Below the pieces are notes generated by a model. It was not told the origin of the DNA and ran no database searches. It saw only the letters and a program-made list of their open reading frames with translations. Both the position numbers and the translations under genes were made by a program. A stretch of 6,128 nt of DNA from JBDGRJ01 sp042218115 (lineage in GTDB: Bacteria; Patescibacteriota; Patescibacteriia; Magasanikbacterales; UBA922): NCBI GenBank assembly GCA_042218115.1, contig JBDGRJ010000033.1:1-6128 (forward strand). Direction: 5' to 3'. Positions 1 through 4,839 of this stretch are shown here, piece by piece (the stretch's first letter is position 1; each line of letters starts with the position of its first letter).

Positions 1-97
1 GTACCCCGTAGGTAACAGCCAGGACAAGAAGCCAGGGGAAGAAAAGCTGGAAAAGGTCCATCCCCATCATCGTCCTCACCATTTCTTCGAATACCAT
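1..97 (-). CDS. Membrane protein, N-terminal fragment (runs off the left edge)
   Basis: About 32 residues are visible, starting MVFEEMVRTMMGMDLF and followed by a hydrophobic stretch with a Pro-Trp (FPWLLVLAVTYGV) that must be the first membrane helix. The ATG at 97 is preceded by a strong ribosome binding site, GGAGGGTGA (103-111), whose TGA is the stop codon of the upstream 199-residue gene, so the two are translationally coupled. The helix begins with the same pattern as that gene's first helix (Asp-hydrophobic-Phe, then Leu/Phe-Pro-aromatic, then a run of aliphatic residues), which suggests a related small polytopic membrane protein. The rest lies outside the window, so size and function are unknown. 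Confidence 0.75.
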   Translation of the reverse strand, partial: MVFEEMVRTMMGMDLFQLFFPWLLVLAVTYGV

Positions 98-102
98 AGC
101 TT

Positions 103-111
103 TCACCCTCC
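103..111 (-). promoter_or_regulatory. Ribosome binding site containing the upstream stop codon
   Basis: GGAGGGTGA on the minus strand ends 5 nt before the ATG at 97. It is close to the archaeal consensus GGAGGTGA, and its last three bases are the stop codon of the 199-residue gene. The C-terminal Gly-Gly of that protein is thus encoded by the ribosome binding site of the next gene. This supports coupled translation. Confidence 0.75.
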
Positions 112-702
112 TGGAGGGTCCCCATTCCCTGTTCCCAGAAGCCAGTCTATAAGGTCTCTCTTGTCCGTATCCTGTCCATTATCGCCGGATGAGACCCATA
201 GAAGGGCTATTCCCACAAGCAAGATCCATATCAGGCCTGAATCAAACGTGTAATCCAGCAGTTCAGTCATCGATCCTGCCCATTTGTCACCCAGCAGCAT
301 CGCGACTACCTCTGAGAATCCTCCTGAAACAGAGAATGCTCCAAGAGTTATTATGATCACTATGAAGGCCAGCAGAGGTCTTCCAGAATCGGTGTTAAGT
401 TCAAATCCTGTGAACGCCAGAAGCACTAGTAGACCGAAGAATCCTATCAGCCCAACGGTGAGCCTCCCAAAGAAACCAAGTATGAATTCCTGATAGTATG
501 GATTTACAGTGATGAATCTTGCCACTAGGAAAGCTATTGAAAATGCGATAACTGCTGCGGCATTTTCATTTTTTTGGATAACCGGAACTTCTTCCTTTAG
601 CACCAGATAGAAAAGTATGTAGGTTATGACAAACGGTAGAAGGCCAGTAAAAAAGTCAACCTGTGCCATGTTAGCCAGGAGTTTATTGAATCCTGCTGCC
701 AC
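103..702 (-). CDS. Polytopic membrane protein, about five helices (199 aa)
   Basis: I do not recognise a named family. Hydrophobic segments lie near residues 17-35, 48-64, 73-100, 109-127 and 155-170, separated by short loops; the C-terminal tail (171-199) is polar, with Asp/Lys, and ends in Gly-Pro-Gly. The first helix has the pattern DFFTGLLPFV...LV followed by a charged loop (KEEVPVIQKNEN) and an Ala/Ile-rich second helix. From general knowledge, paired helices of this kind (Leu-Pro-Phe helix, Lys/Glu/Asn loop, then 'AAVIAFxIAFLV') recur in uncharacterised membrane proteins of DPANN archaea. The start is GTG at 702, chosen because AGGTGA (711-716) stands 8 nt upstream; the ATG at 668 (Met12) has no such site. 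The gene sits in one unit with the 46- and 83-residue genes upstream and a similar membrane gene downstream. It is probably part of a membrane complex; the function is unknown. Confidence 0.85.
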   Translation of the reverse strand: MAAGFNKLLANMAQVDFFTGLLPFVITYILFYLVLKEEVPVIQKNENAAAVIAFSIAFLVARFITVNPYYQEFILGFFGRLTVGLIGFFGLLVLLAFTGFELNTDSGRPLLAFIVIIITLGAFSVSGGFSEVVAMLLGDKWAGSMTELLDYTFDSGLIWILLVGIALLWVSSGDNGQDTDKRDLIDWLLGTGNGDPPGG

Positions 703-710
703 TCAAGGTG

Positions 711-716
711 TCACCT
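711..716 (-). promoter_or_regulatory. Ribosome binding site deciding the GTG start at 702
   Basis: AGGTGA on the minus strand, 8 nt before the GTG. Its TGA is the stop codon of the 83-residue gene. It favours GTG-702 over the internal ATG at 668 as the start of the 199-residue protein. Confidence 0.7.
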
Positions 717-962
717 TTCCTCCATGTATTCATTCAGGTTCCGGTTCAGAAGCCAGAGCTCCCTGCCGATTATCATCAGGGCCAGCATCACTATCCAGGG
801 GTAGAGCTGGTCTCCAAAGGTCATGAAAGAGTAGTTCCTGCTCTGGAAGAACAGTAGATCTATGAAAACTACTATCGCACCGAAGGAGAGGAAGGCGATT
901 ACGAACTCGTCCATCCAGTTCTCTATCTCGTAGACGAACTCCGAGAACTTCTTGTCATTCAT
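711..962 (-). CDS. Small two-helix membrane protein (83 aa)
   Basis: Not recognised as a named family. The N-terminus (MNDKKFSEFVYEIENWMDEF) is polar and amphipathic. Two membrane helices follow, at about residues 20-40 and 53-72. The second contains Arg67-Glu68 near its end, and the C-terminus (LNRNLNEYMEER) is charged. Both ends are therefore on the same side of the membrane, most likely the cytoplasm. The ATG at 962 follows TAGGTGATC (967-975), a near-perfect archaeal ribosome binding site that overlaps the stop codon of the 46-residue gene. The gene ends 8 nt before the 199-residue membrane protein. Size and context suggest a small subunit of the same membrane assembly; the function is unknown. 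Confidence 0.82.
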   Translation of the reverse strand: MNDKKFSEFVYEIENWMDEFVIAFLSFGAIVVFIDLLFFQSRNYSFMTFGDQLYPWIVMLALMIIGRELWLLNRNLNEYMEER

Positions 963-966
963 GGGA

Positions 967-975
967 GATCACCTA
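967..975 (-). promoter_or_regulatory. Ribosome binding site overlapping the stop of the 46-aa gene
   Basis: TAGGTGATC on the minus strand; AGGTGATC matches the complement of the archaeal 16S 3' end, and the TAG is the stop codon of the microprotein upstream. It precedes the ATG at 962 by 4 nt. It also supports the microprotein being a real gene, since its stop is shared with the signal. Confidence 0.75.
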
Positions 976-1113
976 GAAATTTCCTCCACCGAATCCCTGG
1001 TTTTGATTCCTCATGTTCATCGCTTTTGCTAGCACGAATCCTGCCGCGACTCCCACGCCCGCAACTGTCGGGTTGTTCATCACGCACTGCATTATCGGTG
1101 CCGTACAAGCCAT
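973..1113 (-). CDS. Single-helix membrane microprotein (46 aa)
   Basis: A short gene easily missed by length cut-offs. The translation runs MACTAPIMQCVMNNPTVAG at the N-terminus, then a small-residue hydrophobic helix (about residues 16-31, Gly/Ala/Val-rich) and a polar tail ending NQNQGFGGGNF. It contains no acidic residue at all, against a very acidic neighbourhood. Its only charges, Lys30 and Arg35, follow the helix, which predicts the C-terminus in the cytoplasm and the N-terminus, with Cys3 and Cys10, outside. Support for its being real: a TATA box (1149-1156) at a suitable distance upstream, and a stop codon that is built into the ribosome binding site of the next gene. It appears to head the unit 46-83-199-next membrane gene. 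It could be a pilin-like or oligomerising subunit (Gly/Ala helices pack well), but this is inference. Confidence 0.72.
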   Translation of the reverse strand: MACTAPIMQCVMNNPTVAGVGVAAGFVLAKAMNMRNQNQGFGGGNF

Positions 1114-1148
1114 TTTTTAACCACTCTTACCAGTCAATTTTGTAGCTT

Positions 1149-1156
1149 CATTTATA
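1149..1156 (-). promoter_or_regulatory. TATA box for the 46-aa/83-aa/199-aa unit
   Basis: TATAAATG on the minus strand, 35 nt before the ATG at 1113, in the 55-nt spacer after the ATP-grasp gene. With the usual distance of about 22-25 nt to the transcription start, the leader would be roughly 10-13 nt and contain GAGTGGT, a weak ribosome binding site. Unlike the other promoters in the window, this one implies a short leader. Confidence 0.5.
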
Positions 1157-1168
1157 TTATTTGGCAGT

Positions 1169-2293
1169 TCAGACCGTCGCTGCTTCAGCCACCTGATCCT
1201 CAACATCCTCCATCGAGACGGAGCCATCGGCTTGATCATATTCTCCAGTGAATTCGTAATGGCTTTCCTCCACGCTGTCCGCTATCATCTCGTAGAAACC
1301 GGGGTCTCCCTCTTCCCTGATGTTTTCCTCGTAGAATTCGCTCACTTTTGTACCAGGAGTGGAATTGTATTCCATCACTACAACTTCAACTCCTTCCTCT
1401 TTCTCCACAATCAGGTAGTCCAAGGCCCCGAACTCCATACCTTTCTCTTTCAGAGGGTCAAGAGCTCGACTCGCTGCCATAATCGCCCGGTACTCTTCTT
1501 CGGTGACTTCATCCCTCTTCTCATAGTGCGCACCCTGATCTATGTTCTTCGTTTCAAGTTTTCCTGAATCACTGTCTCGCTCCACGAATACTTTGTTCTC
1601 TCTTCCTTCGCCTAAATCTAGAGCTCTTACTTCCCTGACATTTTCCGCGGAGTGATCAATGCATTCCTCGTAAAAATGATGTGCGGATTCAAAGTCGTCT
1701 TTTCCCAATTCTCCGGCATCGATAAACTCTATACCTCTACCCAGTGATCCCTTTTCCGGCTTTCTCACGACCTTCTCTGCCACATGATCCTCTTGTTCCT
1801 TTCTTTCCAGAGCTTCATTTACCTGCTCAAGGCTATCAAAGCTTTCCGCCACCCTGACATTTTCAAGCTGGCTGTACGCCTCATCCAGAATATTTTTCGT
1901 CCTCCTCTTGTTCCAGCAGTTGAAAGCCCCTCTCACGGAATTGTAGAAGTTGATATCGTACTCTTCCTGCAGTCTATACATTAGATACTGCTTCTCAATC
2001 TTCTCTTCCCTGGTATTGATATCACTGAGAAAAGTAGCCTGGCGGTAGAAAACAGTCTTGCCCTCAAGTTCAGAGGCTTCCCTTCCGGCTATAAAGATCT
2101 CTCCATCCCTCTCCTCTATATCGAGAGCACTGATATCTGTCACATTTAGGTCTCTATCGTTGAACTCCCTGACCAAGTTTCTTCTTGTGGTAGTGTCTCG
2201 TGTTCCAGCGTAGAGAACATCCGCATTATCAACACTCGTATCCCGGAGAACCTCCACACTCTCATCCACACTTCCCGAAAACCATCCGAACAT
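1169..2293 (-). CDS. ATP-grasp ligase, RimK/glutathione-synthase-like (374 aa)
   Basis: ATP-grasp enzymes join a carboxylate to an amine or thiol through an acyl-phosphate made from ATP. The layout fits the RimK-like branch. Residues 24-118 form a pre-ATP-grasp Rossmann-like domain (ADVLYAGTRDTTTRRNL...). Asn127-Lys128-x-x-Thr132 corresponds to the family's D/N-K-x-x-T lid motif after an Asn-Ser (118-119). Lys178-Pro179 with Gly182-Ser-Leu-Gly-Arg-Gly187 is the ATP-binding lysine and glycine-rich loop. Tyr208-Glu-Glu210 and Arg223 match the hinge and beta strand. Asp292 (FGALDYL) and Glu308-Tyr-Asn310 are the expected magnesium ligands, followed by STPGTK. All key residues appear present, so it is likely active. 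The acidic C-terminal extension (about 335-374) is not part of the core. The protein is soluble, cytoplasmic and strongly acidic, as in salt-in halophiles. It has its own leaderless promoter. The substrate cannot be read from the sequence; candidates are a peptide tail of a neighbour, a cofactor or a small molecule. Confidence 0.85.
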   Translation of the reverse strand: MFGWFSGSVDESVEVLRDTSVDNADVLYAGTRDTTTRRNLVREFNDRDLNVTDISALDIEERDGEIFIAGREASELEGKTVFYRQATFLSDINTREEKIEKQYLMYRLQEEYDINFYNSVRGAFNCWNKRRTKNILDEAYSQLENVRVAESFDSLEQVNEALERKEQEDHVAEKVVRKPEKGSLGRGIEFIDAGELGKDDFESAHHFYEECIDHSAENVREVRALDLGEGRENKVFVERDSDSGKLETKNIDQGAHYEKRDEVTEEEYRAIMAASRALDPLKEKGMEFGALDYLIVEKEEGVEVVVMEYNSTPGTKVSEFYEENIREEGDPGFYEMIADSVEESHYEFTGEYDQADGSVSMEDVEDQVAEAATV

Positions 2294-2315
2294 GTTTGTT
2301 ACTTAACAGTCAAGA

Positions 2316-2323
2316 CATATAAA
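2316..2323 (-). promoter_or_regulatory. TATA box of the ATP-grasp gene (leaderless)
   Basis: TTTATATG on the minus strand, with 22 nt between it and the ATG at 2293. It lies directly after the stop codon (2325-2327) of the 557-residue gene. The distance places the transcription start at or next to the A of the ATG, and no ribosome binding site is seen, so a leaderless mRNA is expected. Confidence 0.65.
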
Positions 2324-2324
2324 C

Positions 2325-3998
2325 TTACAGGTTAACCCCTAATTCGTTCTCTATAAACTGTCCTATCTGCCTTAATTCTTGATTAATATGGCTTGGGTTT
2401 GTATTCTGTGGGCCTGGATTTAATGACTGCTCGATATTAGATAGTTTCTGAGTTGCATTAGCGGTTCTACCGTATAATTTATTAAGACTGTCTTGATGAG
2501 GGAAATTATCGTACGCTCCTTCCACAAATTCGTTGATCGCATATAATCTATGTAAATCTGTCTTTAGACCTTCGATATTCAAATTCTGACTGCCTGTCAA
2601 AATATCTTGTAATTCATTTTTATCGGCCGATAGAACATTTTCCAGACCGTAATAAAGATCCTTTAGCCCGTTCTCAATCTCATCCTCAAATCTCCTCTCC
2701 AAGTCCTCAAGCTCTGATTTGAGCTGTCTCGCTTTAGCCTTATCACTGGTTAATCTCCCTCCCCAATCCAGATTTTTGTCCTTTGCCTTTTTCACCATCT
2801 GTACGAGATATTCCTCTTCGCTTGTAATCACATCAAGATGATTTTCTATCTCAGATAGAAATTTGCCTATACTTCTCAATCTTTCTAATTCTTCTATAAC
2901 CTCCTCCAGATCATTTTCCAAAACCCCTGTTTCAAGCCTTTCCAGTTTGTTTGTAAGAGCCATTAATTCCTCAGTAAGATTAATCAGGTTCTGAGCATTA
3001 TTATTCCAAGAATTATTGAAATCTCCGCCGGCTGAGAAATCGATCCCTGGATTGTTCGAATATAGATTTTTTAGATTCTGGGCCTCATTTTCCACATTCT
3101 GTACATTTCCCTGTTTAACTTGATTGATGAAATCCTGATATCCATTATAATTGGGTGCCTGACCCTGAGGAATATTATGCCAGTTTCCGATATCATTATC
3201 AATTCCATTTTCCAGATCAGATAATGATTGCTCTAAATTATTCACGATATTTACGAACTCATTCGGGATGTCATATTGCTGCAAATTTCCAGTATGTCTT
3301 GCTATTTCCATCTGTTCATATTCGAGAAGCTCTAACAGATCGCCTTCAGCCCCCTCGAAAGCCGAGAGAGCTCTTTCAATAGCCTGTTCAGCTTCTTCAG
3401 GCATACCCGTCTCTTCATCCTCCGCTGCCTCTTCCTCTGCTTCCTCACCCTCTTCCAGTTCCTCTCTAACTCTTTCAGCTATGGCATCAGGGTCAACTCC
3501 CCCGCCACCAGCATCTTCAGCTGCTGTTCTCGCGCCATCTGCGGTCCAGTCGCTGAACACTCCTACCTGGGTCAGGAACCAGGATCCGAAGGCCAGGACT
3601 CCAGCAATCAGTATCGCTATCGAGCCAAGGAGTCCCGCGACCTGGACTGTGAGAAAGGCGGCGACAAAAGCAATGGCTTTCAGACCGGTAGGAACTTCAT
3701 CCTCCCTCGCGTATGGATAATCATTCCTGCCTATCCTCTTCTCGAAGCTCTCGAACCCTATCTCGAACATATTCACATTTATCATGTAGAAACCGACAAG
3801 CGGGGCGAGGAAGAAGAATACGAACTCCGCCACGGAGTTCACCTCGTAGGTCACAAGTATCTGGTTCAGCCCGTCAAGCAGGCTCTCCTCCGCTGAGGAA
3901 ACACCCTGGGAGTCAAAGTCGAACCCCTGGGAAGCCGCGGGAGCAATTAAACCGGTCAAGACTATGCAGAGCATTGCCAACTTCAGTCGATTTGTCAC
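2325..3998 (-). CDS. Secreted-type membrane protein with long coiled-coil domain (557 aa)
   Basis: Not recognised as a named family. Parts in order: signal peptide at residues 1-23 (Arg/Lys n-region, hydrophobic core, likely cut after AAS); a short linker beginning QGFDFD; a membrane helix about 57-78 preceded by AEFVFFFLAP; a charged loop 84-104; one or two helices in the long hydrophobic stretch 106-147; a Gly-rich turn (164-167); an extremely acidic hinge (175-205, runs of Glu/Ala); then a soluble domain 206-557. That domain has coiled-coil stretches (about 205-265, 337-405 and 420-460) interrupted by Asn/Gln/Gly-rich segments (265-335, 520-545). The start is GTG at 3998, because it keeps the positive n-region and lies 23 nt after a TATA-like box; Met9 (ATG) would lose it. 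The first 150 residues resemble the 153-residue neighbour in layout. GC content drops sharply near the hinge. Probably a membrane-anchored stalk or spacer protein; which side the coiled coil faces is uncertain. Confidence 0.85.
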   Translation of the reverse strand: MTNRLKLAMLCIVLTGLIAPAASQGFDFDSQGVSSAEESLLDGLNQILVTYEVNSVAEFVFFFLAPLVGFYMINVNMFEIGFESFEKRIGRNDYPYAREDEVPTGLKAIAFVAAFLTVQVAGLLGSIAILIAGVLAFGSWFLTQVGVFSDWTADGARTAAEDAGGGGVDPDAIAERVREELEEGEEAEEEAAEDEETGMPEEAEQAIERALSAFEGAEGDLLELLEYEQMEIARHTGNLQQYDIPNEFVNIVNNLEQSLSDLENGIDNDIGNWHNIPQGQAPNYNGYQDFINQVKQGNVQNVENEAQNLKNLYSNNPGIDFSAGGDFNNSWNNNAQNLINLTEELMALTNKLERLETGVLENDLEEVIEELERLRSIGKFLSEIENHLDVITSEEEYLVQMVKKAKDKNLDWGGRLTSDKAKARQLKSELEDLERRFEDEIENGLKDLYYGLENVLSADKNELQDILTGSQNLNIEGLKTDLHRLYAINEFVEGAYDNFPHQDSLNKLYGRTANATQKLSNIEQSLNPGPQNTNPSHINQELRQIGQFIENELGVNL

Positions 3999-4021
3999 AT
4001 TACAATTGTGAACAGCTCTCG

Positions 4022-4029
4022 CATTTTAA
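4022..4029 (-). promoter_or_regulatory. TATA-like box of the 557-aa gene (leaderless, GTG start)
   Basis: TTAAAATG (extended CTTAAAATG) on the minus strand, 23 nt before the GTG at 3998, in the 39-nt spacer after the 153-residue gene, with purine-rich GAGGAAAG just upstream as a possible BRE. No ribosome binding site precedes the GTG. Position and spacing match the other two leaderless promoters in the window. Confidence 0.6.
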
Positions 4030-4037
4030 GGCTTTCC

Positions 4038-4499
4038 TCAGCCCTTCAGGAAACTGAAGATAAGGTACAGCAGGGTGAGAGCTATTATTGAAGTGGCTAT
4101 CAGCCCCAAGCTGGAAGCTATTAACCTGACATAGGTCCAGAAAGGCGTGGGTATCAGCATCGCAGTGACCGTGAGAGCCATCAGGGTGGCCTCCTTGGAA
4201 AAACTCATCCTCTTGTCACTGAAAACATCCATCGGGTGTCGACCATTTTCCTCCGAGGCGAATGTGAATATCAGAACCTTCTGGAACCCGAACCTGAGTA
4301 TCACTGTAAGGAAGATGAAAGGGGCGACAAGCTCAGTAGCGATCTCCGCCTGTGAATCGTACTCCGGGACTGAAAATCCCGAGGAAGCATCGAACTCTAA
4401 ACCCTGATCGTGGTCGTAGTAGTGCGATCCGGTCGCCATACCGGAGAACAGCAAAACTGCCACAGCCAGGAATAGCCTACTGGTCGAAGTCAAAGTCAT
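4038..4499 (-). CDS. Signal-peptide membrane protein, about three further helices (153 aa)
   Basis: Not recognised as a named family. A signal peptide covers residues 1-24 (Arg8, then LFLAVAVLLFSG, likely cut after ATG/S). A short extracytoplasmic linker rich in His, Tyr and Asp (25-50) contains DQGLEFD. Helices follow at about 54-80 (with Ala59-Pro60), 103-122 and 125-151, with a charged loop at 82-102. The order signal peptide, QG-hydrophobic-acidic-FD, AP-containing helix, 20-residue charged loop, two helices is the same as in the N-terminal 150 residues of the 557-residue protein encoded next. The two therefore look like a short and a long version of one design. The ATG at 4499 lies inside the end of the 90-residue gene (23-nt overlap) and is preceded by a strong ribosome binding site, GGAGGAGGT (4507-4515). 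Probably a subunit of the same membrane assembly. Confidence 0.83.
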   Translation of the reverse strand: MTLTSTSRLFLAVAVLLFSGMATGSHYYDHDQGLEFDASSGFSVPEYDSQAEIATELVAPFIFLTVILRFGFQKVLIFTFASEENGRHPMDVFSDKRMSFSKEATLMALTVTAMLIPTPFWTYVRLIASSLGLIATSIIALTLLYLIFSFLKG

Positions 4500-4749
4500 C
4501 GTCCATACCTCCTCCTATATCGCCACCCATCCCGCCGGAACCGGACCTGACCTTCTCAACATAGGCAGGTATTACCTCGTCGACCATGAAACCCGCGATG
4601 AAACCTGCGATCGCCACGGCCGAAAGCTCGGCTACATACTGGCTGAGACCTATCGACTGCTTGAAGAATATCACCGCCTGTGTCTGCGCAAAGACATAAC
4701 CCCCGACAGCCGCGGCGGGAAAAGCCAGGTACTTCCACGGGTCGTTCAT
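4477..4749 (-). CDS. Two-helix membrane protein with Gly/Asp tail (90 aa)
   Basis: Not recognised as a named family. Helices lie near residues 7-29 (Ala/Gly/Val-rich) and 38-62 (YVAELSAVAIAGFIAGFMV), with Lys30 in the short loop. The tail 63-90 is flexible: positive (EKVRSGSG), then Gly-rich, then very acidic (GMDDDFDFDQ). The small-residue helices and glycine tail recall small oligomer-forming membrane proteins, and size and topology are comparable with VirB2/TrbC-type pilins, but no signal peptide or cleavage site is visible, so that comparison is only suggestive. The ATG at 4749 stands 21 nt after a TATA-like box and has no ribosome binding site, so it is probably leaderless. The coding sequence of the acidic tail also carries the ribosome binding site and start of the 153-residue gene, coupling the two. 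Confidence 0.83.
   Translation of the reverse strand: MNDPWKYLAFPAAAVGGYVFAQTQAVIFFKQSIGLSQYVAELSAVAIAGFIAGFMVDEVIPAYVEKVRSGSGGMGGDIGGGMDDDFDFDQ
4507..4515 (-). promoter_or_regulatory. Strong ribosome binding site inside the 90-aa gene
   Basis: GGAGGAGGT on the minus strand, 7 nt before the ATG at 4499. It lies within codons of the 90-residue protein's glycine-rich tail, so translation of the 153-residue protein starts before the upstream gene ends. It settles the ATG at 4499 as the start. Confidence 0.75.
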
Positions 4750-4770
4750 AACCTGAACTTATCTTCGCTC

Positions 4771-4778
4771 GTTTTAAA
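4771..4778 (-). promoter_or_regulatory. TATA box of the 90-aa/153-aa unit (leaderless)
   Basis: TTTAAAAC (in AATTTAAAACG) on the minus strand, 21 nt before the ATG at 4749, inside the 90-nt AT-rich spacer after the coiled-coil gene. No other element is evident in that spacer and no clear T-run terminator is seen. Confidence 0.6.
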
Positions 4779-4839
4779 TTCAGCGGTCCAATCAAATAAT
4801 TTTCAAAGCTACAATCCCAAATTATATCAGGTCAAATTT

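Noticed and set aside
973..1113. The 46-residue peptide as a graspetide precursor for the adjacent ATP-grasp enzyme
   Set aside because: Graspetide rings need Asp or Glu side chains, and this peptide has none; it also has a membrane helix and a separate promoter.
3268..3720. A 150-codon plus-strand open frame with a Ser/Pro/Ala-rich product
   Set aside because: It is antisense to the acidic hinge and helices of the 557-residue gene; the composition mirrors Glu/Ala codons on the other strand and there is no start signal.
3966..3968. Cys11 of the 557-residue protein as a lipoprotein lipobox cysteine
   Set aside because: The context AML-Cys lacks the small residue at -1, and the cysteine lies inside the hydrophobic core, well before the likely AAS cleavage site.
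4028..4045. Hairpin AGGGCTgaggaaAGCCTT at the end of the 153-residue gene as a terminator
   Set aside because: The stem is only six pairs with one wobble, there is no T-run after it, and it coincides with the codons and promoter region of adjacent genes.
4556..4795. A 79-codon minus-strand frame overlapping the 90-residue gene
   Set aside because: It is a frame-shifted shadow: Arg/Gly/Cys-rich, with no membrane pattern, and its start lies upstream of the predicted transcript start.
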